Source: Bretschneidera sinensis (lineage: Eukaryota > Streptophyta > Magnoliopsida > Brassicales > Akaniaceae). From it: a DNA stretch of 64,000 bases. Below are positions 1 through 10,578 of the stretch, piece by piece (position 1 is the first letter of the stretch; each line of letters begins with the position of its first letter). A program made the translations under genes and the position numbers. The stretch lies in assembly GCA_023935145.1 (NCBI GenBank), contig CM043700.1:104562400-104626399 (forward strand). The letters are read 5' to 3'. The notes beneath the pieces are model-generated. The model was given only the letters and a program-made list of their open reading frames with translations, was not told the DNA's origin and made no database searches.

Positions 1-529
1 ATCATTTTCTTGCTGGGTTGTTGGTGACTGTCCATCATGACTGTGATGGAAACAATGATCTAAAATGGTATGGCAAGATATCGAATGACCCAGCACCAGT
101 AAATGCAGTTTGGCTTGTGGGTTGAAAACAGACTCTATCTGCACTGCTTTCAAGCTTCGTGTTATCATTTTTAGATGATTTACTGTCACATACAGCGTAG
201 ACAAGAAATTGCCTCGACGTTGCATGGGGGGCTGCAGTGGGGGACTAGTGGATCTTTCCTAGCACTCTTGGGAAAAGGGAAGTTTTTTTCGTTTGGCCTA
301 TTTTGTACTTTAAAGGCATGCAATTGTTTGAATTTTGAACTGTCAGAACTCTTAAAAGGCTGAAAGGAAAAAAAAAGGAGGTCTTGTCACTTTATCAACA
401 ACAGTGATTTGCGTGGTTAATTTTCAATATACATTTTTAATTTATTTATGAGCTAATATTTTTATCATTCTCATGTCTTTGCAAAGTTTTAATATTTTCC
501 GAGCAGACTGAGTTTATGTGAACTTGCAG
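1..529 (+). other. 5' flank or upstream intron of the host gene
   Basis: No coding segment recognisable as part of the downstream gene was found here. The stretch ends in a plausible splice acceptor (pyrimidine-poor, AG at 528-529), so at least its last part is probably an intron or 5' UTR intron. A 62-codon open frame at 175-363 has no recognisable domain and is not called. Confidence 0.4.
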
Positions 530-1793
530 GAATCTGCTACAGGCTCCTTGAACTCATAATCTACAATTTTGAGGCCCATTTTTAGCAAGTTGGACCAGAT
601 ATTCCTTTATTTTGTTGGAATTATGGAAATGGAAAACTCTAATACAAAAAGCATAACAAATTGTCCAACTGGTGAAAAACTAGAGGAGAACACACTTGAT
701 GTTCAAAAAGAAGACCCAAGGGAACCATCAGAAGAGATGAGATTTCTAAACATTAGTGGAATTGATCACGAGTTAGACCGAGATCATGGACAAGATGATG
801 CGGGCAACAAGATGCATGTCATGGAGTCTAAAGCACAAGGGGAGAAATTAGACAATAATGTCAAACATGATCTCAAGGTCACACATTTAGATTCTAATGC
901 TCAAGAAGGACCAAATCAAGCTGCAGAGGAAATTCTTAATGACTAGCCAGAGCCTGTCTTTGATGGAACAGAGGTACCAGGGATAGAAGTTAAGCGGAGT
1001 ACATCTACTCGTTCATTGGATCTTGACCCGGAAACTGAGGGATCTGCTTGGCCTGAGAAGACTGGCACTTGAGAATTTTGTCAAGGAGAAGGGTGCAGGT
1101 GCAGTTACCTCTGTTCTGCGCCGCCTTTCTGGAAAGAAAGATGACCTTGGACAGGATGATGTACTTGGTGGTGATGGTGAGGAGGATTCAGATTCCCCTA
1201 AAGATAGTGAAGTGAAAGAAGTCCATGGTATATTAAGATTATGCACGATGCTGATATAGAAAACAAAGCTGATCATGGGGACGAAATGATTGAAGCATCA
1301 TCACGACCAATAGTAATGAAAGGAAGAATTACACTGTATACTAGGTTAGGATGCCAGGATTGTAGAAAGGTTAGATTACTTTTGCACAGGAGGAGGCTTA
1401 GATATGTTGAGATTAACAGTGATGTCTATCCCAGTAGAAAGCTGGAGTTAGAGATGATTGCTGGGTGTTCTGCTGTTCCTAAGGCATTTTTCAATGAAGT
1501 ACTAATTGGAGGTCTGAGTGAGCTCAAGGGTTTGGATGAGTAAGCTTGATGAGAAGATTGACTATCTGATTACTGAAGCACCATCATGTGAAGCTCCTTT
1601 ACTGCCTCTTTCTGGTGAGGATGATTTGTCCAGTAGTGGGGCTATCGATGAACTAGCACTTATCGTCCGGAAAATGAAGCAATTTATTGTTGTTAAGGAC
1701 TGGTTTTATAAAATGCGAATGTTTACCAACTGCTTTTTAGGTTTAGAAGCTGTGGATTTCTTATCAGAAGATCAATACTTGGAAAGGGCAGAG
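530..1793 (+). pseudogene. host exon 1: acidic N-terminus, glutaredoxin domain, start of DEP
   Basis: The exon runs from an acceptor at 528-529 to a canonical donor GTAAGT at 1794. Candidate starts in one frame are 569, 623 and 629 (MEMENS); the latter two are favoured because the upstream residues are not family-like. The N-terminus is acidic and low-complexity. After the TAG at 944 the same frame continues with PEPVFDGTEVPG, which is conserved in the family, so the TAG most simply replaces a Gln codon. The frame then changes after SAWPEK (near 1060), again near 1230-1240, and again at the end of the glutaredoxin region (GLDE to KLDEKIDYL, near 1541). The glutaredoxin domain spans about 1315-1540, with Cys codons at 1352 and 1361. 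The DEP domain starts about 1650. Confidence 0.82.
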
Positions 1794-3169
1794 GTAAGTT
1801 GGAATATGGTTATTTACTTTTCTTTCTTTCTAGGGAGTTGAGAATGATTTCCAGTGGATGGTGTGCACAACATGCTCTTAAGATACATACAGCGTTCAGG
1901 CCCTTAATATTTATTGTGAGAAGAGTTAGGTCTAACAGTTTGCTGAAGTCATATCACTTCCACTCTTCAGTAGATCAAATATTTGATGCCTCTTGAGAGT
2001 GGTCTCAATGTTTACTTCAAAAAATTCCTTCGCTTTTTAATCATTTAAGGTTAATTATAAAGTTGAAAACAGATGCTGGACGCATTCTTGATGTATTTTA
2101 GCAAAATTTTGTAAGCTTTGAGTTTTAGGTAAATTTCAAAGTTTGAAAAGTGAGATTATTTCTAGGATCAAACACAACAGGTTGTTTGTAGCCTCAAATT
2201 TCAGCTTCAAGCAAAATATCATTCTCTCTGTATGTTGATTACGTCATTGTAAGTTCATGGAATTCTAAGACTATTTTAGTTGAAGTTTAATGAGATCACA
2301 GAGGTTAGACGCTTGCCCCGGGGTGGGTAAAACTTGATAGATCCATTGACATCTTACACAATCTGCATGTCATGCTTCTTGTTGTGGACATCTTGCAGAA
2401 TCTGCATGTCATGCTTTTTGTCTCTAACCAGGTAGATAGCCTATGTTTACGCTTAAGTGGTAGGGTGTTCTTTTGTGCTGGGGTAGATTCTCCTGGGCAG
2501 AAATGACTTAAGTTGAATATGCTATTGTAAGTTCATGGAATTCTAAGACTATTTAGTTGGAAGTTTAATTAGATCACAGATGTTAGACGCTTGCCCCGGG
2601 GTGGTAAAACTTGGTAGACCCATTGAAATCTTACACTTTCTGCATGTCATGCTTCGTGTTGTTGACATCTTGCAGAATCTGCATGTCATGCTTTTTGTCT
2701 CTAACCAGGCAGATAGCCTATGTTTACGCTTAAGTGGTAGGGTGTTCTTTTGTGCTGGAGTAGATTCTCCTGGACAGAAATTGCAAGTTATTTTGTTTTC
2801 TCGTATCAGTGCATGCAATATATGATTGGCCCTCTGCTTGTTGAAGTGTTTCTGTTTGAATTTTGATAAATCTTTAAGCTTAGTGAGCATGTTAATTGCA
2901 GTGATTTCCTTGCTTTGACATTGGTTATCTATGCATAAAGCCTCCTTTGGAAAATTTTGAGGTTTTGTTCTAAGGTTGCATTTTGTCTTTTTCTTTTTGT
3001 ACCAACCTCAAGCGCCTTCCAGATTGCACTAAAGTTTCTGTACTAACTCCTACACCAGTGTGATCAAAGAATGCATTATAGACCTTTTAGTGTTCCATAA
3101 ATTATCATGAATCCTTCATTGGCTTTTTGTTAACCTCTTTTCTTTTCTTGTTCTTGCATTATTGAACAG
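1794..3169 (+). other. host intron 1
   Basis: The intron is bounded by GTAAGT at 1794 and AACAG at 3165-3169. It holds no gene. Its only clear structure is an imperfect tandem duplication at 2249-2781. The remainder is AT-rich intron sequence. Confidence 0.7.
2249..2781 (+). repeat. tandem duplication, about 255-bp copies at 278-bp spacing
   Basis: Copy 1 (2249-2504) and copy 2 (2527-2781) both start GTAAGTTCATGGAATTC and run through TAGACGCTTGCCCCGG, CAGAATCTGCATGTCATG and TCTCTAACCAGG to AGATTCTCCTGG. They differ at scattered bases. Within each copy the short motif ATCTGCATGTCATGCTT or a close variant appears twice. No coding role is seen. Confidence 0.85.
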
Positions 3170-3225
3170 GCCGTTGAATTTGCACAAAAGCTTGCAAGCA
3201 AGCTCTTCTTTCGACACGTTCTTGA
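3170..3225 (+). pseudogene. host exon 2: DEP domain, middle
   Basis: This 56-nt exon reads AVEFAQKLASKLFFRHVLE, in phase with the end of exon 1 (ending in Ala-Glu). The acceptor AG is at 3168-3169 and the donor GTGAGT starts at 3226, splitting the last codon after GA. This part looks intact. Confidence 0.85.
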
Positions 3226-3334
3226 GTGAGTCCCTTGCTATACTGTTTGTGTTCTTGTATTTTGCTTGTGTCAACTTTTTTTATTCCATGGTTGACAATC
3301 CTTCTTTTTTGTTCTATATGATGCTTAACACTAA

Positions 3335-3564
3335 TGAGAGCCTATTTTAGGATGGTAACCAGTTCTATCGGTTCTTGGATGATGATCCTACTGTGTCATC
3401 TCAATGTCACAACATTCCAAGGGGTATAATTGATTTGAAGCCAAAGCCAATCACAGAAATTGCGTCAAGGCTGAGATTTTTGTCTTATGCAATCTTTGAA
3501 GCTTACACATCAGAAGATGGAAAGCATGTTGACTACAGAAGCATTCATGGAAGTGAGGAGTTTG
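3335..3564 (+). pseudogene. host exon 3: end of DEP and linker, damaged at both splice sites
   Basis: The exon reads ESLF-stop-DGNQFYRFLDDDPTV and continues to the DYRSIHGSEEF region. To keep frame with exon 2 the acceptor should end at 3333-3334, where the sequence is AA, not AG. The Glu codon expected at 3348-3350 is TAG. Using that TAG as an acceptor instead would put DGNQFYRF out of frame. At the 3' end the coding match stops after GAGTTTG (3564) with a GT at 3565, but joining to exon 4 loses about four bases around the expected Ala-Arg codons. Both ends therefore appear broken. Confidence 0.7.
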
Positions 3565-3728
3565 GTTTTTTGTTTCTTCAAGTAATTTTCTGATTCTATT
3601 GACCGCTCTACAAACTTGTGAGCCAAGGTTTGAGGCCTCTTCTATAAAATTGCTTACCTCAGAATATTAATGAACTTACGTTTGTTTATATGCTTAAATT
3701 GTCACTGATAATGGCAATTTCTCTTTAG

Positions 3729-4020
3729 GTATTTGAGAATTGTTCAGGAGCTCCACAGAGTAGAATTGGAAGACATGTCGAGGGAGGAGAAGCTTGCTTT
3801 CTTCATAAATCTTTACAATATGATGACTATCCATGCAGTATTGGTGTGGGGTTATCCAGTTGGAGCGCTGGAGCGAAGGACGGTGTTTGGAGGCTTCAAG
3901 TATGTTATTGGTGGGTGCACATACTCACTCTCAGCTATTCAAAATAGAATTTTAAGGGGAAACCAGCGACCACCATACAATATCATGAAGCCATTTGGGG
4001 CAAAAGATAAGCGTACCAAG
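3729..4020 (+). pseudogene. host exon 4: DUF547 core
   Basis: The acceptor TTTAG ends at 3728 and the donor GTAAGG starts at 4021. The exon encodes YLRIVQELHRVELEDMSREE, then a FINLYNMM block, then the Tyr-Val-Ile-Gly-Gly-Cys-Thr-Tyr stretch and KPFGAKDKRTK, which is the central DUF547 signature. No stops are present inside the exon. It joins in phase to exon 5 across the 15.9-kb intron (Lys then Val-Ala-Leu-Pro). Confidence 0.88.
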
Positions 4021-4322
4021 GTAAGGTATTTATACTACTATACCATTATTCTTAATTGTTGATGTTCATGCTTTACATAGTGAATGAAGCTAAATTTTTT
4101 CTGCATGACCATGGTGATTTTTTTTTCAGTATTAGGTCTGCTTCTTGTTATTTCCTTTTTATCTGAAAGGAGGAGACATTGTATTACTTTCATTATCTTT
4201 TTTGTTTTGTTTCTTTTTTTTTTCCCCTTCTTCTGGGGTGGGGTTGGTGGTGTAGAAGTTCTTTTACAGTGTGTTTGGGAGTTTGGATGGGAAGGGGATG
4301 GAGGGGTATTTAAAGGGAGGGG

Positions 4323-4593
4323 TGTTAGAATTTGCTATGACATGGATGCGTAGTGGGCAGTTCCCAGTAGTGGGCAGTTTATTAATAGGTAGTTTATTAT
4401 TGTAGTGGGCAGTTTCCAGTAGTGGGTAGTTTATTATTGTATCAATTTCTAGTCCCTATTTAAAGCTATTTACATTTCAATGAAAGGCATCGGATCAATT
4501 TCACTAAGTACATATGTGGAGGCAGTGGCTCCTCGAAAGCCATTTACTTGTTACATATTACAAATTCAATTATGAATATCTCAGTTCCTAACA
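4323..4593 (+). repeat. 5' LTR of the intronic gypsy
   Basis: The LTR begins TGTTAGAATTTG and ends TTCCTAACA. It contains short repeats of GTGGGCAGTTTATTATTGTA or near variants, in a different copy number from the 3' LTR, which accounts for most of the 12-bp length difference. TATTTAAAG at about 4458 is a possible TATA-like element. Confidence 0.93.
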
Positions 4594-4594
4594 G

Positions 4595-4606
4595 TGGTAT
4601 CAGAGC
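4595..4606 (+). other. primer-binding site, initiator Met tRNA type
   Basis: TGGTATCAGAGC lies one base after the 5' LTR and is complementary to the 3' end of plant initiator tRNA-Met. Confidence 0.92.
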
Positions 4607-4620
4607 CGCGTTCCTGTGCC

Positions 4621-5617
4621 ATGGCCGAGGGTACCCATCATGCCCAGCTTGTAGAAGCCGTGTCCAGTTTGAAGGGTGAAATAGTGTACCTGCAAGAAGA
4701 GCAAGACAAACAGAAACACATGCTAGAAGCAGTTTTTCAACAACTCAGCAACCTTGCAGCCAGTTATGATAAGTTGGCTATATTGGCTGGAAACCACAAT
4801 TTTGGAGGACTCTTTTATAAACAAGTCAGTAACAATCCTTTATTTGAAGGGGGAGGGGGTATTCTTGCTAGATCTATTAGGCTTGAATTTCCTAAGTTTG
4901 ATGGCACTGAACCTATGGAATGGGTCCTTAAAGCCCAACAATTTTTTTGCCTATTTTAGTACACCAGAAGACCAAAAATTACAGATTGCTTTTTTTCACA
5001 TGGAGGGAAAAATCTTGTCATGGTATTGTTGGTTAATGGAGTCAGGACCAGTCAATAATTGGGAGGATTTTGTGACTGCTTTAAAAGTTAGGTTTGGGCC
5101 CTCTAGTTATGAGAATCCTGTTGGGGCTTTTATTAAGTTAAGACAAATAAGGACAGTGGAAGAGTATATAACCCAATTTGAAGCTTTGTCTAATAGAATA
5201 AAAGGTCCTACTGAAAAATTTAGAATCAACACTTTCATTAGTGGACTTAGAGATGACTTGAGAATTATGGTAACAATATTTAAACCTTCATCTCTCTCGA
5301 CTACCTTTGGTTTATCTAAATTACAAGAAGAATAATTGAATAGAAGAAGTCAAGGTATTACCACTAGAAATATTCTGCATAACCCCATGTACAACCCCAA
5401 ACCTATAAGCTCTTCCCCTATGCTCAGATTACCTACACCTCTTCCCAGACTAGAACCAAGGCCTCCACTTAACCCCAATTATCCACCATGCAGAAACACT
5501 TTTCCCATTAAAAGAATTAGCCCAGCCCAAATGGAGGATAAGAGAAGTTATGTTATTATTGTGATGAGAAGTTTCATGTGGGGCACAAATGTAGTAGGCC
5601 AAAGCTGTTTTTATTAG
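4621..5617 (+). pseudogene. gag of the intronic gypsy, frameshifted
   Basis: The start is the ATGGCCGAGG at 4621, 15 nt after the PBS. An N-terminal coiled-coil-like segment (LVEAVSSLKGEIVYLQEEQD) is followed by the retrotransposon gag core (EFPKFDGTEP, then WEDFVTALKVRFGPSSYENP and the QFEALSNRI region). The frame changes at the seven-T run at 4942-4948, and a TAA ends the second frame at 5333-5335. A further frame carries a perfect CCHC zinc knuckle (C-x2-C-x4-H-x4-C) at 5551-5592. Gag would form the particle and bind the RNA genome. Confidence 0.85.
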
Positions 5618-5694
5618 AAGGGTTAGAAAATTAGGGGGAAGAAAAAGGGGATGAAGAGGGTAGTCTAGCAGTTATACAAATAGAGGCAACATTA

Positions 5695-8600
5695 GTGGAA
5701 GAAAAGGAGGTAGGGGAGCTGTTGGGAATCTCTTTACATGCATTAGCAGTGTCACTTTCCCCTAAGACTATGAGGGTTGAAGGAAGTATTAATCAACAAA
5801 AAGTGCTAATCTTAATTGATACGGGAAGCACATATTGTTCTGTGGATCCATATGTAGCAAGGAAATCAAAACTACCAGTGGGAGAAAGCCAACTAGCAGT
5901 AAAGGTGGCTAATGGTGATAGCCTTCCTTGCCAAGGTTACTGTAGGGTCGTGCCCCTCCAAGTACAGCATTTATATTTTATGGCTCAACTTTATTTGTTA
6001 ACCTTAGGAGGGTGTGATGTAGTGTTGGGAGTAGATTGGTTAAGGAAATTGGGTCCAATTTTGTGGAATTTTGCTGATCTTACAACGCAGTTTACTCTTA
6101 ATGGAGAGACTTCCAGGTTGCATGGTATTCAGCCATCTCAGGAAGTGTTGGAACAGGAGGATCACACCCTTAAGTTGAAAAAGGGTACAGTCAAGGGAAT
6201 TTGGGTCCAAATGCTGGGTATAGACTCAGACAGTGCAGTAAAAGAGGTGGAACCAGAGTTACATCAAGTGCTGCAAGATTATAAGTCAGTTTCTTCTGAA
6301 CCCAGTGGCTTACCTCCACCTCGGAGTCATGACCATAGGATTCAGTTACAAGATAGAGCCAAACCAGCATGCCTACGCCCCTACAGGTATCCTTACTATC
6401 AAAAAGCAAAAATTGAGAAACTAATTTCTGAAATGCTCAAAAGTGGAGTTATAAGGAGCAGTCAAAGTCCGTATTCCTCTCCGGTGTTGCTAGTAAGGAA
6501 GGTAGATAGTAGTTGGAGGATGTTTGTAGATTATAGAGCACTGAACAAGGACACTATCAAAGACAAATACCCTATTTCGAATATAGATGAATTATTGGAT
6601 GAACTCTATTGGGCAGAAATTTTCTCTAAGTTGGATTTGCATTATGGGTATCATCAAATCAGAATGCATCCAAGAGACATTCCCAAAACCGCTTTTAGGA
6701 CCCATAAAGGTCACTATGAGTTTTTAGTGAGGTCGAAACCTTCAACCTTCCAAGAGTTAATGAATGAAGTATTCCGGCTCTACCTAAGGAAATTTGTTCT
6801 AGTTTTTTTTTTATGATATTCTTATTTATAGTAAGACACTGCAGGAACATTTGTAGCACCTACGCACTGTTTTAGAGATTCTGAAGTCCCACCAGTTCTA
6901 TGCCAAGGCTTCTAAATGCATATTTGGAAGTAAGGAAGTGGATTACTTAGGGCACCTCATTTCTAAGGCAAGAGTCAAGGCAGATCCACAAAAGATAGCT
7001 GTCATGTAAGGATGGCCTATACCTACTAATATAAAAGCCCTAAGAGGTTTTTTGGGTTTTATGAGGTATTATAGTAAATTTATGCAGGGTTATAGCATGA
7101 TTGTAGTACCACTTACCGCACTGCTAAGGAAAAACTCATTTGTGTGGACAAAAAAGGCATTATAAGCATACACTCAACTGAAGCAGGCAATGATCAACCC
7201 TCCAGTTCTATGGGTTCCAAATTTTTCAAAACAGTTTGTGGTGGAGTGTGATGCGTCAAGGGAAGGGCTAGGTGTTGTACTTATACAGGATGGGCAACCC
7301 ATAGCATACTTGAGTCAAGCTTTAAAAGGTAAAAACTTAACTTTATCTACTTATGAGAAGGAATTACTTGCTGTGGTGATGGCAATAAGGAAGTGGAGAC
7401 ATTATTTATTGGGATAGTCATTTAAGGTCCGCACTGATCAGAAGGCCTTAAAACATTTGTTGGAACAAAGGATTAGAACCCCTGCCCAGCACAAATGGGT
7501 TTCTAAGTTACTGGGGTATGATTTTTTGATGGAGTATAAGAGTGGAAAAACCAATACCGTTGTAGATGCCCTATCCAGACTACCTCCCACAAATAAACCC
7601 AACACTTCAACCCACCAAACAGCCAACAACCAACTACTACCAAATAATTCCAACTCAACCCACCAATCCCATGAACCAGCCATACAAGCAATCAGTATGA
7701 TACAAACCAAATGGACAGAGGAGTTCAAGAAAACTTACACCCAAGATCCCTAGTTGCAGGAGCTGTTGAGTAACTACCATCAGGGGACCTTGGACCCTTC
7801 TTATTATCATCTCCGGAATGACTTCCTCTTTTACAAGGGCAGACTTCATCTAGGAACACTGGTACCCTTCCAGCAGCATATCCTGTAACAGTATCACAGT
7901 AGTCCATTAGGGGGCCACACAGGGGTATATAAAACTTACTCAAGGATAAAAAAAGAGTTTTACAGGTCTGGATTGAGAAAAGATGTCAGAGTCTTCATCA
8001 GGGAATGTGATACTTGCCAAATGAACAAGGTGGAAACTCTTCATCCAACGGGTTTGCTTCATCCCCTACCAATACCCGAGAGAAACTGGGTGGACATCAG
8101 TATGAATTTTATGGAAGGTTTGCTATCATCAGAGGGGTACATTGTAGTAATGGTGGTAGTGGATAGATTGAGCAAATATGCTCATTTTATACCACTACAT
8201 CACCTTTACACTGCTCTGAAAGTGGCTAGGGTTTTTATGGAGAATGTGTTCAAACTGAACGGGTTGCTGCAAATGATAGTAAGTGACAGAGATCCAGTGT
8301 CTACTAGTCAATTCTGGACTGAGTTGTTCAGAATATGTGGGACTGACCTATTGCTAAGTTCAGACTACCATCCACAAATGGATGGTCAGACAGAAGTGGT
8401 CAACAAAAGCTTAGAATGTTATCTCAGATGCTTTAGTAGTGACAGACCCAAGGATTGGAAGAAATGGCTAGCCCTAGCCGAGTTCGTCTATAACACCTCA
8501 ACCCATAGCTCTTCCCAAATATCTCCCTTTGAAACAGTATATGGATTCCCCCCACCTAAACTCCTACCATATGAACCAGGGGCTACTAAAGTGCACGCAG

Positions 8601-9145
8601 TAGAATAAGAACTTAAAGACCATGACTTTATCAATAAGTTGGTAAAAAAAAATCTTCAAGAAGCTCAATATCGAATGAAAAGGCATGCAGATAAAAAGAG
8701 AATAGACCGGGAATTCCAAGAAGGCGACTGGGTATACTTATGATTGAGGCCATATAGACAAATGACAGTGGCCATGAAAAGGAATCTCAAGCTCTCCCCA
8801 AGGTATTTTGGGCTATCTCGCATCCTCCACCATATCGGCAGGGTTGCCTATCGCCATGATCAACCTCAGAGAGCACAGATCCATCCCACTTTTCACGTTT
8901 CCTGCTTAAAGCCAAAGCTCGTGAAACATGTTCAAGCCAACACCCAATTTCCTCAAGTAACATCTGATGGTGCTCTAATGCCAGAACCAGAGGCCATTTT
9001 GGATAGACTACTCAAAAGAAAGGGGAGCCATGCAGGTGTTAAAGTTCTTACTCACTGGAAAGGAATGATGGCCGAAGATGCGACATGGGAATATCTCGAG
9101 ACCTTGAAGAGACGATTTCCTAATCTTGTGGGAAAGATCTTTTGA
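5695..9145 (+). pseudogene. pol of the intronic gypsy: PR-RT-RH-IN-chromodomain, broken
   Basis: The aspartic protease motif IDTGS has its Asp codon at 5818. RT is recognisable from VDYRALNKDTIKDKYP to the catalytic box, where a ten-T run at 6803-6812 shifts frame and the first Asp of the DD pair reads Tyr. RNase H is at 7190-7600 (VECDASREGLG; KTNTVVDALSR). Integrase is at about 7970-8600, with CDTCQMNK of the zinc finger, MNFMEGL, and DRDPVSTSQFW of the catalytic core. The chromodomain (VLTHWKGMMAEDATWEYLE) is near 9045-9105. In-frame stops occur near 7008, 7163, 7417, 7753 and 8606. The chromodomain is expected to direct integration to specific chromatin. Confidence 0.9.
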
Positions 9146-9146
9146 T

Positions 9147-9157
9147 GGAGAGGGTAT
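9147..9157 (+). other. polypurine tract
   Basis: GGAGAGGGTAT directly precedes the 3' LTR start TGTTAGG at 9158. It is the expected second-strand primer site. Confidence 0.75.
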
Positions 9158-9416
9158 TGTTAGGATTTTCTATAACATGGATGCTTAGTGGGCAGTTTAT
9201 TATTGTAGTGGGCAGTTTATTATTGTAGTGGGTAGTTTCCAATAGTGGGCAGTTTATTATTGTATCAATTTCCAGTCCCTATTTAAAGCCATTTACATTT
9301 CAATGAAAGGCATCAGATCAATTTCACTAAGTACATATGTGGAGGCAGTGGCTCCTCGAAAGCCATTTACTTGTTACATATTACAAATTCAATTCTGAAT
9401 ATCTCTGTTCCTAACA
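9158..9416 (+). repeat. 3' LTR of the intronic gypsy
   Basis: The LTR begins TGTTAGGATTTT and ends TTCCTAACA, and is followed by the AGGGG target duplication. It is nearly identical to the 5' LTR apart from repeat-unit differences and scattered substitutions. Confidence 0.93.
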
Positions 9417-9662
9417 AGGGGATGAGACGAGAAGGTAGGCTAGGTACCTTTCCCTTGCTTGGCTGTTAAAAAATAATAGGAGGGAATAAGTTTCAATCCC
9501 CTCCCCTCCCATAAACCCTAAATTGGAGGGTATGAAAAATTGGGCTTTGGAGGAAGTGGGAGGGGATTAAATCCCTCCAATCCCCTTCACCCCTGTTTAA
9601 AAAAAACTCCCAAATCCCTTTCCCTTCCCTTCCACCCACCCTCCAATCCTCTCCCAAACACA

Positions 9663-9968
9663 TCGTTAGAAAAAATTTAGACACTTTGTTTTGTTCAAGT
9701 GCAGGAGTATTTTCTGTGGTTTATAATTGCATTTAGCACTTTTTTGTTCCTTTCATGGCTTTAGCTTTGGTCTTAAGAGGTTAGGGTTATGTCTTAGGTT
9801 TAAATCTTTTCTAGCAAAAAAGTAAACTACCTTTTTTTTTCCTGTTCTTGAGTATTTCAAATTCATGAATCTTCTTACTGTTATTTTTCTTTTCTTTTAG
9901 GATTATATTAACTTTGGGCTAAAGGAATAAAAGAAAAATAACTTCAGAAACAATTTCCCCCTTTCTGT
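9663..9968 (+). other. host intron sequence between the two DNA elements
   Basis: This is AT-rich, T-tract-rich intron DNA without open frames or repeats of note. It separates the MITE end from the CACTA terminus. Confidence 0.6.
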
Positions 9969-9984
9969 CACTACAAGATAAATT

Positions 9985-10260
9985 GTCAGCGCCGGCGCTT
10001 TTTTTTGCATATTCCGGCGCTTAAAAGCACTGCAATATGAATTTCTGGCGCTTTTTGCACGCGCCGAATCAAGTGCCGGAATGTATGGTGTCGAAACACA
10101 AATACCGGTGCTTTAAAGAAGCGCTGCAATATGCATGTTTTTCCAGCGCTTATATAGCGGCACTTCAAAGTGCTGGTATATAACGGCACTTCAAAGCGCT
10201 GGTATATAGCGGCACTTCAAAGCGCCGGTATATAAGCGCCGCGATTCATACAGCATCGTC
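9985..10260. repeat. CACTA subterminal repeats, left side
   Basis: At least ten copies of a CGGCGCTT/CGGCACTTCAAAGCGC-type motif occur in both orientations, for example GCGGCACTTCAAAG near 10147, 10173 and 10210. In En/Spm these subterminal motifs bind the TnpA protein. Here they are the only strongly CpG-rich sequence in the intron. Confidence 0.85.
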
Positions 10261-10578
10261 CCAGCACAATATGAATTCCGGATTTAATTATGTTTTTACA
10301 TTTCTTTGACTTAAATATCAACATTCTATGTGCAAATGTTCTTCGATATATAAAATGCATCATCCATAATAATTCTTTCAGTCAACGTAAACGTCTTATT
10401 TACACAACAAACAATCATAGTTAATATATAAAATTCATACAAAAACAAAGTAATGGAAATGTAGATAGTATGAAAAATTATTTTAACATCATGAAATCAA
10501 TCATGAGATCCTCTATTAGCCAAATGCTATAGTAAAGACTTCAGCTCATCCATTTGGGATTGCATATTATTTAATTGA

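Larger units (their letters stand above)
4323..9416 (+). mobile_element. complete chromodomain Ty3/gypsy retrotransposon (probably Reina-like)
   Basis: The element has two short LTRs (271 and 259 bp), an iMet-type primer-binding site, gag with a CCHC knuckle, protease, reverse transcriptase, RNase H, integrase and a C-terminal chromodomain, in the Ty3/gypsy order. A 5-bp target duplication AGGGG flanks it at 4318-4322 and 9417-9421. The short LTRs plus chromodomain suggest the Reina clade, by inference only. Several frameshifts and stops make it non-autonomous now. Confidence 0.93.
4270..9662. mobile_element. foldback MITE-like element, split by a gypsy insertion
   Basis: The left end reads TGTGTTTGGGAGTTTGGATG (4270 onward) and the right end reads CCTCCAATCCTCTCCCAAAC up to 9662. 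The two are imperfect inverted repeats sharing GTGTTTGGGAG. Both arms are rich in GGGGA/TCCCC. Without the 5.1-kb retrotransposon the unit would be only about 300 bp, with no coding capacity, which fits a MITE. I saw no clear target duplication, and the superfamily is not assigned (an hAT-type relation is only a guess). Confidence 0.6.

Noticed and set aside
1013..1276. Minus-strand Ser-rich frame
   Set aside because: It is the antisense of the host exon encoding VKEKGAGAVTSVLRRLSGKK.
4084..4353. Plus-strand open frame of 89 codons
   Set aside because: It spans intron sequence, the end of the foldback element and the start of the LTR, so it is a composite of unrelated DNA.
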